A DNA stretch of 64,000 nucleotides, from assembly GCA_001566295.1 (NCBI GenBank), contig KQ964259.1, forward strand, positions 248,001 through 312,000. Reading direction: 5' to 3'. Numbering within the stretch: the first letter of the stretch is position 1; every line of letters begins with the position of its first letter. This DNA is from Microdochium bolleyi. Its lineage: Eukaryota; Ascomycota; Sordariomycetes; Xylariales; Microdochiaceae. Shown piece by piece: positions 11,938 through 23,894 of this stretch. Below the pieces are notes generated by a model, which worked only from the letters and a program-made list of their open reading frames with translations, was not told where the DNA came from and did not search any database. The position numbers were made by a program, and so were the translations under genes.

Positions 11938-13140
11938 TTAGAAAGACCCCGTGTCCCTGCTGTCGTAGCTCGGGGCCATTGAGCGGTTGAGCCCCTCGAG
12001 CTTCTCCATGGCTTTGCGGCGCTCAAACTCGTCGAGCAGGACGTGGATCGTCTCGAGGGGGAAGTTGTGGATCATGGGCCGCGTCTCGGCCGGGCAGACA
12101 TTGGACGGATAGTCCTTGAACTCCTCCATCGCCAGGTTGAGCCTGAGCAGCTGGCTCCACGAGACAATGGCGTCGCCGATCAGGAACGTGGCGACCTTGG
12201 CGAGCGACATCTCCTCAATGATCCAGCGACGCTTGAAGAAGGAGCGGTTCAGGAAGTCGGCGGTGCCCATGGCGCCGACAGCGGTCACGTCAAAGTGGTG
12301 GATGACGGACTTGGCCCACTCGTGGTGTGGCGAGTAGTATTCTGGGTGGAGAACGCGGTCGCCGGGCTCGTGGAAGGTCGCCGGCATGGCGTCGTCAAAG
12401 TCGCGGATGAGCTTGATGCCGGCGTCGGTCTGCTCGATCTTGAGCCCGACCCAGCCGACGACCGTCTGGGCTTTCCAGTACACGCGGCCCATGATGCTCC
12501 GCTGGTGCGCCCGCTCGCGCCGGTCGTCGGCGTTTAGGCACAGGCAGTCGGTCCAGATGCGCAGGACCTGCTCCGGTTGGTTCCCGGAGCCTGGCGAGCT
12601 GTTGCTGCCAAAGTGCTTGAGCAGCTGCTGCAGCCATCGCGGCCGCGAAGAACCGCTTCCGCCGCTGCCCGCGCTGCCGGCCCGTTGTGTATGCGGCGCG
12701 AAGACGGCCCGGGCGTGCCGCAGCGCCTGGGCTATGTGTATCGGGATGGGCACGGCGGTGCCGTTGATGTGAATCTTCTCCGTGTCGCTCGAGTCGCCGA
12801 GCAGCGACGAGATGGCGATGAAGTCGACGCCGTCGTCGAGTGGCAGCTGCACCATCCGGCACACGACGGGGTCTTCGATGGAGCCGTGTGCAGCCGGCCG
12901 GAGCTCGAGGAAGCGCATCTCCCCCTTGCTCCAGTCGAGCTTCCGGTAGTGCAGCCGCGGCCGCGGGGCCAGGGTCGCAGCCATCTCGGAATGACCGTGG
13001 CTGGTATTAGCTGTACCTGTGTCGTTGTTGCTGTTGTTCTTGTTATCGCTTTCTACCTGCTTCTCTGTCATGTGGCTATGGCGGTCCTTGGCTGGTAGTA
13101 TTTGCGTGTCGCTGCTCGCCTCTGAGACTCTTTGTGCCAT
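11938..13140 (-). CDS. HET-domain (heterokaryon incompatibility) protein
   Basis: A single-exon frame of 400 residues from the Met at 13140; the frame stays open to an upstream Met at 13263, and a third Met lies at 13071. The HET domain covers most of the protein. The block IWTDCLCLNADD corresponds to the family's LWIDALCINQDD, followed by a helix with R-S-x-M-G-x-V-Y-W-K-A and by R-R-W-I-I-E-E, the usual RxWxxQE block. The first family block (normally YxALSYxWG) is divergent here (FIAISSLLGD). HET proteins act in non-self recognition and trigger cell death when partners differ. No extended C-terminal region such as ankyrin or WD repeats follows, so this is a short form. Confidence 0.85.
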   Translation of the reverse strand: MAQRVSEASSDTQILPAKDRHSHMTEKQVESDNKNNSNNDTGTANTSHGHSEMAATLAPRPRLHYRKLDWSKGEMRFLELRPAAHGSIEDPVVCRMVQLPLDDGVDFIAISSLLGDSSDTEKIHINGTAVPIPIHIAQALRHARAVFAPHTQRAGSAGSGGSGSSRPRWLQQLLKHFGSNSSPGSGNQPEQVLRIWTDCLCLNADDRRERAHQRSIMGRVYWKAQTVVGWVGLKIEQTDAGIKLIRDFDDAMPATFHEPGDRVLHPEYYSPHHEWAKSVIHHFDVTAVGAMGTADFLNRSFFKRRWIIEEMSLAKVATFLIGDAIVSWSQLLRLNLAMEEFKDYPSNVCPAETRPMIHNFPLETIHVLLDEFERRKAMEKLEGLNRSMAPSYDSRDTGSF

Positions 13141-13263
13141 GCTGGGACTGCTCCGGGGGTCACTCGGACGTCGGATCGCCAAGCCCGGCGGGCGACAGAC
13201 CTTGACCGTCAAGCAGGTCGAGGAGAGCGAGGGTCGGTGGCGAGGCGATGAGGTCGCACACAC

Positions 13264-16200
13264 AGCACAGCAAGACCTGCGGCTCTCGTGCGATGGACCG
13301 CGGTCGGAACGGCCAGTTGCGAACCGGCTAAAACGAGATCACGAGCCAAGAAAGATGCTGCGCGGGTTGTCGTGTGTTGGATGCAGGAGAAAGGGCCTGT
13401 CAGACCCGCTTGCCCGCAGCTCGTGCAGGAAGGAGGAGGTTGCCGCGAGGAAGCAGAGTTGCGACGGCGCCAGAGAGCCCTGTTGTCTGGGGGCGACGGT
13501 CTGTTGTATAGTTACAGTAGCTCGGGAGTCGCTGTGGAACAGGTCTAGCATGGCAGGCGAGAATCTGCCATCGGCTAAGAATCTCACACGAAAACCCGAC
13601 TTGAGAGCGTGACTTTCTATCCACGGACCACCGAAGCGAGCTAGAAGGAAAAACCTAGCAGGGAACACGTCACTTCTAAGTTTTCGTAGCGTGGAGAAGC
13701 CAGCCCCTATTCTGCTTGGTCGACCACGCCCACGAGTCGGCCTGCAAGGCGAGCCGTGGAGTGTGAGATGAGGTCACAGAGCCAAGCAAACAGTCGCCCA
13801 AAGCAAACATGGCCTCGAGGCCCGACCAGGAGCGATTATGGAGTATATCAGAATTAGCTCCATACCATTACTGGTGTGGTCCCCTGCCGAGCCCGCCGTT
13901 GAACCGTGTTCCGCACCAAAACACGGGCCCGGCCGGGGTCCCTTGCACCTTGGTGCCATGTCTAATGCAGAGTCCATGCTAGCCAGGCTCCGTATTGTGG
14001 CTGGTCTGTGCCTTGGCTTCGCTGTCCTCGCTCCAGGGGCAGCTTCAACCCTGCGTCGCCTGCTACCCAAAAGGCCATCAGCTCATGGACCGGCCAGCGG
14101 TCCGCACTACGGGGAGCACACAGGAATTGCCGCACAAGGTCCTTGCTACGCCCTGTACACGTGCTCTTCAGATGTCGTCAGACATGTCTGCATGTCACCT
14201 GTCCTCCTTATGGAGTCCTTTCTTGCTTGTTCCCGAATGGCCATGATAGATGCAACGTCAAGGAGCTGCCTCTCCTGTGTCAGCCTCAATCACTCGGCCC
14301 CGGGTACGACATGAGTCCTCTTGTCTCTCCAATTGAGCTGTACCGTGCCTCCACATTTCCACCTGCCGAGGCGGCATCGACTTTGCGGCACAGACTTGCG
14401 GGAACCTTTTTTTTTTGGCTTTTGCCATCCGTCGCTTGGCAAGCAATCTTGGGGCATCTCCACCCGCGCTCGCCTTTGACCAAACCCAGTTAGCAAGCCT
14501 ATCTAGGAACCCTGGCTAGCTTAACTCACGAGACATCCATGGGACCCCATCTTCTCGTAAGCGTCTCGTGTGATGACGAGTCGTGGTCCCGATCATGGCA
14601 TGGGCCTGGCCTGGCCGACCGTTTCACGATACTTTCCGTGCGGCTGCGAATGGTGCGCATCAGACTAATCCTTTCGGGCGATATAGTCTTGAGCCACTTG
14701 CACCTAAGTAAGATAGCCGTGTCAGGCGATGCCTCGAGCTTGCAACTCTGATTATCTCGCTTCTTCGCATAAGGGGTAAACTATCGAGCGGCAGGAACTT
14801 CGTACTCCGTGAATCGCTCACCGTTAGGATATTTGTGGCACACTCGTCTGAGGCGGATAAGATCGGCATCGCCAACATACCACTACCCACGCATGGCTCT
14901 GCCCCTCGGTGTTCTTCCCTGCAGGATGCGTTCTACCAGGGTTCAAGGTCTGCGTGGCCAGTCCGGACCCTGGTCTTTCCCAACCTGCATCTGCATGGTG
15001 TCATCCCTCCCATGTGGCCACAACATTTGCCGTCTCACTGCGTCTGGTATGGTTGCAGCCCAGACGAGCGGGTTCCGCTCCCAGTCGGCCTGCGCCAAGA
15101 GCTCGAACGACATGCATGTCCAGAGGTCTTCGGGACGCGAACCATCTGCGTCCCCCGTACGTTGTAGCGACAACCACTCCTCCCCCCTAGCAGCAGCAGC
15201 ACATGCAAGCAGGTTAATACCAATCGTGATGCTATCTGGGCCCTCTTCGTCTCATTTTCCTCTTTAGACAACGAGTCAGGTCAAACAGGGATGCGCTATC
15301 TGCGTTCCTATTTTCCCAATCGTGCCCCCCAGACTGTCAGGATGACCATCCTGGAGCAAAATGGCCTATGGAAGACGTTTGCTTTCTTTACACAGTACCG
15401 ACTCCGTAGTTGAGACGTCTGCAACAAAAGAATGGTTCGAGGCACCCTACCAGTGCCTTCAGCACAACGACACTAACCAATTGACACCTGCCTCATCTGC
15501 ATATCGCCCTGAAGCGGCGAGGCTGCAGTACACGCCAGGGACGAGAGTTTGAACAACAACACCCTGTCATTTCTTTGAACTTCGGCAGCCCCAGAAGGCG
15601 CAGGCCTCCGCTATTCGCATTCTCATTACCCCGTAGTCTCCCAGACATGTGCTCCACGGACTACGGCGTCAAATCGCTGGCCGCCGTTAGAAAGAGGTCA
15701 TGGTCGGGAACTCCACCCTGTTCTCTCAATACGCTTGCACTGTACCCCACCCCTTCTTGCCTCGCTGGTGTCTGTGGACCTTCGTGGTGGTGTCTGTTTA
15801 GCAGGATATCTATAACGATTGCTTGTGGCAGTACTGCAGCAAGGGTAGAAGAAGGGCAGACTGGTGGCTGGGCGGAGCGCGCCCGCATCATTATGTTGAT
15901 CGTGGAAGCCGCCGGACGGACAACTGACACGAACATGTCGGCCGCCGGACAAATAGGTGGCTTGTCCCATGCAAGATATCTCAGGATATGCAGGACTGGA
16001 GATCGGGACAGGACAGGGAACAGGGTCCCCGTCTGATAGATGCATCATGTATCCTGCAACCAACAACCAACAACCAACAAAATACCACATCGCTCCTCCC
16101 AGTGCCGCAGAAACTCGGCCGCGCGTATGTAATGAGCACGCACTCCCGCTTGACATCTGCCGAGGCCCGTGACTAAGGGCTCTCTCATCCGCGCGGGTGC

Positions 16201-16603
16201 GTCTTCAATAACTAGCGGATGGGCCGCGCTTCTTCACTGTTTCCGAGGGTTGGAAAGCTTTGACTACTTCCTTATATCATCCCCCTCTTCCCCATATCCA
16301 CACACTGGAACGTCTTTCCGGATATCCCGCCCCTATCCTCACCGCGTTTACGCTCCCTCCACATTCCGTCGGCCCCCGACAACGGCTATCCTGGACTCAC
16401 AACTCAAGGACCAAGAGCAGTCTGCAGCAAGGGTCGGAACAGCCGACAACACAGGATCGAGAAACGTGTGACAGGTGCACTGAACGCCAGCATCACGACG
16501 TTCACGCCTCTTCTGGATTCACTTGACCACTCCTGGTGGATACGGACGGGACGACGGGAAGCACCACCCGACGAGGAGCCATTGGTCAACAGAACACCGC
16601 GAA
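13264..16603. other. Gene-poor stretch of 3.3 kb
   Basis: No recognisable gene on either strand. It contains a T11-type homopolymer near 14408 and a small CAACCAA tandem near 16057-16080. The right end is the 5' flank of the terpene synthase. Confidence 0.45.
16057..16080 (+). repeat. Short CAACCAA tandem repeat
   Basis: Three to four copies of a seven-base CAACCAA-type unit in a row, about 530 bases upstream of the terpene synthase start codon. It looks like a simple sequence repeat. Confidence 0.6.
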
Positions 16604-19304
16604 ATGTCACAAAGCCAGAAGATGGCTTCTTCACCGGCTCAGCTGCCGACCCCGGACCCTTCGCTGCCCCCATCCGAGGCTGGCGACCACTGCCGCCTCA
16701 AGCTCGATGACGGGTGCACATTCCACAGCGACGACGAGGCTGCCATCGAGGACGAATGGCTGCGGATACCGGACTCGCTGTTCTACTCCATCATGTCCGT
16801 TGAGCCCGTTGTGAACCCGAATTACAAGCAGTCCAAAGCACTATCGGACCCCTGGGTCGCAGAGTGAGTATTACCACTTCATTTGGCTCCCCTTTCCTTG
16901 TCATCAGTGCAGACGGAAGCCTGCCGTTGCTGCTTCTTTGAGTCGCCGGCACGGCGATCGTTGCATGCCTTGCACAGGCGCGCTTGCACGCCGCAGGATC
17001 TCGGGGAATGCTCCGGGGGGGATACGACATCGTCAGGGGTACAGCTCAGCTGCTCTAGTGCAACACACACATGGTCGACGTGCAGCACACCACCACGAAG
17101 TGTCAATTCAGAGTTTGGCCTCCACGTTTCATGTTCTCCCGCGCGCCATTCCGTCTCGGGGAACTATTCCCGAGCCAAGATGCGCGCGCATCCCTTGGAT
17201 CACGCATTGGACGGGTGCACGGGGCTCACATCGCTTGATCCGGGAGGTCGTGCGGCCGCAGCGATGAGCAGCAATGACTAATGAGTTCTCTCCACCTGCA
17301 GGACGTTGAGACTGAGCGACAAGCACGCCCAGAAGTGGGCCAAGCTCGACATTGCGTACATGAGCGCGATATGCGCGCCCCGAGCCAACCTGGAGGTCCT
17401 CAAGCTGATGAACGACTGGAACGGCTGGGTGTTTGCGTTCGATGACCGTACGTTGCTTTTTCCTGGGGTTTCTTCTCTAGTTTCATGTCATCTGGGGACG
17501 GTCCCATGGCTGCTGTGGTGGATCATGCTCGAAAGCTGTGCCGCGGCGGATTCACAGTCCACGTCCACCACGTTGCTGTAACGTCTGACTGACATGGCTC
17601 TGACACCCGCGCAACAGCATTCGACGAGGGCGCCTACACGCACGACCCGATCAAGGCCGCCGAGGAGGTCATCCACACGCTCGCAGTCCTCGACGACCTG
17701 CACCCGCCCGTCGACGCCGACGAGAACCCGGTCCGGCACGCGCTCCAGTCGTGCTGGCAGCGCTTCTCGAAGCTCGCACCGCCCCAGCTGCGGTACCGCT
17801 GGAAGAAACAGCTCACGACCTATGCGATCGGAGTGCTCCAGCAGGTCCGTGTACAGGGCAAGGCTGACCGCCGTGACGGCAGCAAGCCGCCCACCGTCGA
17901 AGAGTACATGGATTACCGCGCGGGATGCGTCGGTGCGTATCCCTGCCTCGGGCTCATGGAGTAAGTCCCATCTTTATCATGCGTTGCGTTGACCGCCAGG
18001 GAGAAGTGGCGAGGGGGGGGGGGGGGGGGGGGGGGGGCGAGGATGGGCTCGACGGGAAAGTCGCCGAGTCTCATGTCGGTCGTCATCTGCGCCGTGCCGC
18101 CTTTTCTGGCACGTGCGCACGGCTGGGAGCTCGCGCACATACCAAGACTCTCGATAGAGCTTTCATCGGACACGTGCCGTCGGCATCGGCTCTCGGGCCT
18201 GTCGGGGACGCCGTTGCCTCTCGACATGCGGAGTCATTCAGAAGGATTCTGGAACCGGCAATGGTCGACAGGCGGGAGTCAGCACGGCGCGTGCGAGCCG
18301 TCGAAGACCCTCGCCGTGGGCACGCGAGTCCACACGAGGCCAGGATATCATCCTTGAAGGCGGGGGGGCTCGTCACATTTTTTGCATATGCACGAATCAT
18401 TGCGGACTGACGTTTTCCAATCGCTGCAGGCTCGCGGAAGGCATTGACCTCCCGCACAAGGTTGTGGATCATCCCGCGTTGAGCGGTATCGCCAGGGTCA
18501 CCGTGGACTTGGTCACGTTGTGAGTCTTTTCCATCTGACTCGATTGCGACGCTTCATGCTTGCATCGGGAGGAGTTTCTGTCCACCATGGTCGCATGTTC
18601 AGCACGGCTCGATCTTGAATGACTAATGTGCTTGTGCTTCACCATCTAGGCAAAACGACATCTGCTCGTTTAAAAAGGACGTCGACACGGGCGAGACGGC
18701 CAACATCATCTTCCTGCTCAAGGACCAAGGACTGACGACGCAGGAGGCCACCGACCGCGTCGGCCAGATGCTCACCGACTGCTACCGCCGCTGGTACAGC
18801 CACCTCGTCGCCCTGCCGTACTGGGACGACAGCATCGACCGTCAGGTGCTCAAGTACATCGAGGGCTGCCGCAACCTGGCGCTGGGCAACCTGACTTGGA
18901 GGTAAGCACACACGACTCAGGTTGAGACAGGTCTCTGGCCCGAGAGTGGGACAATAAGGATGAAGATGGGATGAGATAAAGAGGGAAGAAAGTGCGGGCC
19001 AGGCCAAAGGTTCGCGCGAGTGCGGGAACCAAAGCGTCGGGACACCATGGCCTTTTTATCTTCCTTGATCCCTGCGACCCGAGGGCACGGATCAACCCTC
19101 TGTTCAGGGGTCCGCTTCTCGATTCCATCCCTGGGTACTGGGAAAAAGACAAGAACCCTCGTCGGGCAGGAATCGCGAGATTACGACCCTTCAAGACACC
19201 CACGCTAACGTTTCATCTCCTTGACCGACAGTCTGTACACACCGCGCTACATGGGCGACCAGGGCCAGCGGGTCCGCGACACGCGCATGATCAAGTTGCG
19301 GTAG
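16604..19304 (+). CDS. Class I terpene cyclase (sesquiterpene synthase-like), six exons
   Basis: Ionises a prenyl diphosphate and cyclises it; family resemblance suggests a sesquiterpene (or monoterpene) product. Exons: 16604-16863, 17302-17447, 17618-17960, 18430-18519, 18650-18901, 19232-19304. All splice sites are GT/AG and the phases close to 387 codons plus stop. The metal-binding motif D134-D-P-F-D138-E is split by intron 2 yet restored exactly. The second metal site is N282-D-I-C-S286-F-K-K-D290, canonical except for D in place of the usual final E. The R369-Y370 pair near the C-terminus is present. Introns are 438, 170, 469, 130 and 330 bases, long for a fungus. No frame damage is seen. 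No prenyltransferase lies next to it; the nearest tailoring-type genes are the P450 and dead FAD oxidase 8-16 kb away. Confidence 0.93.
18013..18037 (+). repeat. Run of 25 G inside terpene synthase intron 3
   Basis: An uninterrupted G homopolymer lies about 50 bases after the donor site of intron 3. Such a run is prone to slippage and to quadruplex formation in the pre-mRNA (same strand as the transcript). Its exact length may also be affected by sequencing. Confidence 0.9.
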
Positions 19305-20405
19305 CCGACTCAGCACACATGTTCGGGAACCAACCTACGGCCGGCTGCCAATCCTCCAAGCACGGGGGCACCCAGTTGCGCCATATCGGGGACCACCTAC
19401 ACCGCTTGTCGCGGTCCCGCAAAGGGTCCGAAAACGAACCAGAAGAAAAGAAAGGAGAGTACAGCCAAGGATTTTCAGCATATACACGTGACCAACAGAA
19501 GAAACATACAGCATCGTCATTCGCATCGCCATCGCCTCTAGCATTTCAGGGCAGGAAATAGTCGCTTCACACATAGTTTGTCACGAAGTTTACGATCATC
19601 ATCAGCATGATACCCGAGGGTAGGCATCTTTGTCATCATATAGCAACAATTTAGCATTATCGGATTGTCCGCAGCGAACAATGTCGCACGATGAGGCGTT
19701 TGATTCCCTCGTGCATGTTCTACTGCCGTGTTTGAGTGGCCGTGACACTAGGGTCATTGTTTGGTTTTTGCACACTTCGGTCCCCCAACTCGGAGAACAA
19801 GATTGGTCCAGGATAGCAATGATCGCCAGGTGATAGGCAGCAGCGAGCTTGTTGGAGGACTGCAACTGTTTAATCTCGTGGTTCATCAATATCGATCTTG
19901 TCCCCTCAAGTGTCGGCCTGCCACACATGATTTCCAAATCAAACCGAGGAAGTTCTGTCTGTGCTGCCGTTTGTGGCTGGTGCCCTTAGTTTCTTCCCGC
20001 CGTGTAGGCATCCCTCCTTTCGCGACGCAGATACTGCTATGCTAAAATTTTAAAACAAAGATTAATGTCCTTCGCAAGATAAAACATGACCGTAGAAGAC
20101 GGGAAATGTGGAAAATTGTGTCTGGTGCTGTAAGTGCTTGGTATAAAAATGACTCACCCGGCCGTGTGATTTTCTGGCGGGTGAGGATGAAGCCAAGAAT
20201 GAACGGCGATGACAAGCAGCAAAATTGTGAGTAATTGGTCGAAGTAATTTTAATATTCCCCAATATTACCATGAGTATTGGACATCACCGTCTGTGGAAG
20301 AACCATGTTGAGAAACTCCTCGCCCGCAGTACACAACCTGCTAACATAACCTCCTGCACCCTGCTAGAACAACTTGCACTAAGGCTCATACATCATGGCG
20401 ACTGA
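19305..20405. other. Intergenic between convergent genes
   Basis: Shared 3' flank of the terpene synthase (plus) and the sphingomyelinase-like gene (minus). It is AT-richer around 20040-20280. No gene seen. Confidence 0.5.
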
Positions 20406-22384
20406 TCAGCTTGCTGTGGAGTTCGAAGGCACCGCAGTGTCCAGGAACGCCTCCCCAAGAACATCCACCAGCCCAGCCCGGAGGTTCGCAATGCCGTCGG
20501 CACCAAGGAGTCCCGTCAGAATAGGCACGGCCCGAGATCCATCACATTCCCCCGCAGTCGTTACACTGCCCGCCACCACGTCCCTCTTGAAATTGATGCC
20601 CGGAGAGACAATCCCGCAATTGTACTGCGACTGCGCCGCGCGGAGCTGGCAAATCTCATTCGTCTTGCAGTCACCCGTGCAAGCACCATTACCAGACTTC
20701 CGGTTCTTCAGGGAAACGTACTCCTGGAACACGTCATCATTGTTCTCGAACAGGGCCGTGACATTGTGCCAGAATGCTGGAGTCAACTCGGCAGATGGGT
20801 CAGTGTACCCGAGTCGCGTGCCGTAGGTGTCCTTGACGGAGTACAAGAGTTCCCATCTTGGACCGGACGCCTGGTAGGAAGGATCGCTCAGGTTCGCATA
20901 GTAGACGTGCATATCGAGGATGCCATGCGTGACCGGGTCGACGTCGTAGACTCTGAAAGTGGGGTTTCCCGAGGTCGGCGTCAGGGCCGGAGCGATGTAC
21001 GACATCATGGAGGCTGTGGAGGCAGACTGCTTGGTGTAGTCGCTATAGGCTATCTCAAACTCGTCCTTGTGGGTGTGGCCGTAGAAGATGGCAGCAATAG
21101 TGGCATCGAAGCGCTGGATGATTGTGTCGAAGTAGTATGACTGGTCGTGGAACGCGTCGCTGGCGCCCATGGGCATGTGGCCGAGGAGCCAGACCCTCTC
21201 ACCAGCCGCTTCGGCTGCTTCGAGCTGAGCGGCCAGCCACGAGAGCATACCTGATGGGTCGTGTTCCATGGTCTTCTCGTAAAGCCAAAAGTTCTGCTTG
21301 TACCAGAAGTTGGTGTTGAGACTGATGATGCGGAGTCCCGACGCGGTGAGTGTTGAGTAGCTACCAAAGTTCGTCGATACCTCGGTTGCGGCAGCAGCGC
21401 CTATCCACGAGGACCATGCGTTGGACAGAGTATCGTAAGCGTATTGAGTAGAGATAGTTGTGTCTACTGTGGGAGGGGGAAAGGAGTTGACAGGCGACAC
21501 GTCGTGGTTACCCATGACCGGGTAGACCTGACCAAGGGAATCCATGTGACTATTTGCATTCTGAAGGTCAAGTATGACTTCATTGTCAGTCACCAGCCCT
21601 GTTTCATCGAGTCAGCTGTTTGATGAGCTTAGTAGAATGTTAAAGGCATCAGTGACTCACAGACAGCTCCTTCGACGACATCACCGGTAAAGATGCTGAA
21701 GGCGCGGCTAGGGACCAAAGACTGGATTGCGGCGTACATGCTCGTTTCGAGTGACAAAGGCGTGTCACATGCAGAGTTACCGTACGGACCAGCTGGGTAT
21801 GCGGATACGCCCGGCTCGTCATCAGCAGTGTAAGGCCGGCAGCAAATATTTTTGGTGCAGTTGTAGCTAGCGCCAACGGTGTAGTTGAGATCGATATGAA
21901 TATCGCTGATGTGTACCACCTTGACGGGCGCCTTGTTGCTAGACACTGGCCTTGATGTGCTGGGCTTGGACGACAGGGGAAGAGAAAAAGACGTGTCGAC
22001 CGCCGGCCACTGGCAGAGGCCGAAGACAGTGAGGCAGAAGAGGTCGGCTGTTTTGGTGCCTATGGTCATCTGGCGGAGGTCGTGCGCGAGAATGGGGCCT
22101 TCCAGGCCGATCGCTCCAGCACAAACATCAGGATCTTCTTTCTTTGTAGCCTTACACACTTCTGTGATAACCTTTACAAAATTGTCGTTGCCGGTATGTG
22201 CGAGTGCTTGCAAGACGAGCAGAAGCGAGTTGCAGCCGGCGCAGGTTGTGGTGTCTTTGATGCCATTGAGAATGCCCGAGATGAGATCCCGCTTAGACGG
22301 GGCCAGAGGCGTCGACGACGTTGATAGCGCAGGGAACACGAGCGGGGCCCACAGGAGTGGCCGCACAATTGACAAGTACCTCAT
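20406..22384 (-). CDS. Secreted acid sphingomyelinase-like phosphodiesterase
   Basis: Predicted to cleave sphingomyelin or related phosphodiesters outside the cell or in the vacuole. Exons 22384-21661 and 21598-20406 around a 62-base GT/AG intron give 638 residues. The intron restores GDVVEGAVWLV, a block seen in relatives. An N-terminal signal peptide is followed by a saposin-B-like cysteine-rich segment at about residues 45-130 (TTCAGC start, …FGLCQW end). A linker of Ser/Pro comes next, then the calcineurin-like metallophosphatase core: HISDIHID, GDVV, GNHD, GHMPMG and GHTHKDE, which carry the metal-binding D, N and H residues. Several N-glycosylation sequons and a cysteine-rich C-terminus (GNGACTGDCKTNEIC) fit secretion. 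The domain order matches fungal and animal acid sphingomyelinases. Confidence 0.93.
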
Positions 22385-23894
22385 GGTGTTGATATCCGTA
22401 GCAAGGCTATTCAACTGGTGCCAAGAACGAGTGCCGAAGGTGCATGCCAAGGCTCGATGCCAAGACTTTTATACTGCGAGCATATCCTTGGAGCACGTGG
22501 AAGAAGAGCCGGAGCCATCAGCTCGAATCCGCATTTCGCATAAACTACCGAAATTGGAGATTCACCGTAAATGCGACCGTGTGGCCGCTCCCGACGAATT
22601 CATTGGACCGCGTGCCGTGGGTGCTGTCGTCATGTGTCCTGGTGGCTTGAAAGAACCTGGGGATGGATCCACCTCTCCCAAAGCCGATACCAGATGATTT
22701 GCATGTGTCTGTTCATATACCCTCCATTATTATGTTACAGCCCGGTCAACAGGTCGCAGATTTGAGCCAGGGACAAGGGCAGAATCGGCACATGGGTCTG
22801 ACACCCCAGGAACATTCAAATTGTGTACGCGTAAGCATTTCATTACGTCAGCAGCACATGGCTGGGGCGGATCAACGCATCGTTGGGCCAAGCTGCCACG
22901 ATTCGCGCCCCGCAGATGTGGTCAACAGCTTGATTGAACACTACAGGCTGAGATTACAGTCCGAGGAAGAAAAGAAGAAGGATCGTGTTGCGGCTTGCTT
23001 CACAAAACCTGACGAAGTGCTTTCCTACCCGTGCGACTTGAAAGTGGTTGCATCCCACCACCTCGCCAGAGGTCTCCGGTAATGATTGGATATCACGACA
23101 GGCTGCAGACACAAGTCTGGGTTCTACGTGGTATAGGAGTGTAGATATGTAGGACTCCTGAAATGAAGCTGGCCTGGTCTTGCAATGAGACAAAGCGAAA
23201 GAGGCGGTCGACAAAATCGAGTGTTCAAGAAGCTGGCGTGGATGGGCACTGGCTTACACGTACTGGGTAGAACTTGGGGTATACAAATATATTCAGCATA
23301 AAATACTACTGCGGCAATCACTTCAAGCCCATTGAGAATGCCGCCAAACTCTGCGGGGACAAAAGTTCGTTCTCGACTACTCATTTCAAATTTCTCATCG
23401 TTGGTTTTGCTTCCGCCTTCTGCTATCGCCCAAAATCCAACTCCAGCAATACGGCATCCATGTGGTGCGCCATAGAATTTTAGAGTGTTGGGAGAGGGAT
23501 GTTTCCCAATGACAACCGAGTTTCACGTATACATGTCTCTTATTCTGGGCCCCTCATCTACTAGAATAGCGCAAAGGTAATAGAGACCATCCTCCACCCA
23601 GGGCGAAAATCATCAGCCCTGGTAAATTTGTTCGAGATATCAAGGCAAGTGTATTGATTTTCACTATGTTAGGAGTATATTTGCGAGGCTATAGCTGAAA
23701 GAATACAGCAGTGTGAGGGACCCGTCGACGTCCGTATGTCGTCTAATATTGTTACCTGATTCACATGCGGATCTCGGGTGCCTGATTGCTGCTATTTTTA
23801 GACCATGCAAGCCCCAACCTGCTGCAGGCTCTTGCTTGCCTCGACTTCCACAATTCTGCATCACTGTGATTCACAGCCAGAAAGACAAAGATCG
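22385..23894. other. Divergent intergenic region
   Basis: 1.5 kb between the minus-strand sphingomyelinase-like gene and the plus-strand F-box gene, holding both promoters. Open frames inside it have no recognisable content. Confidence 0.5.
22466..22473 (-). promoter_or_regulatory. TATA box of the sphingomyelinase-like gene
   Basis: A perfect TATAAAAG lies 82 bases upstream of the start codon on the coding strand, a usual spacing for a fungal gene with a short 5' leader. Confidence 0.55.
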
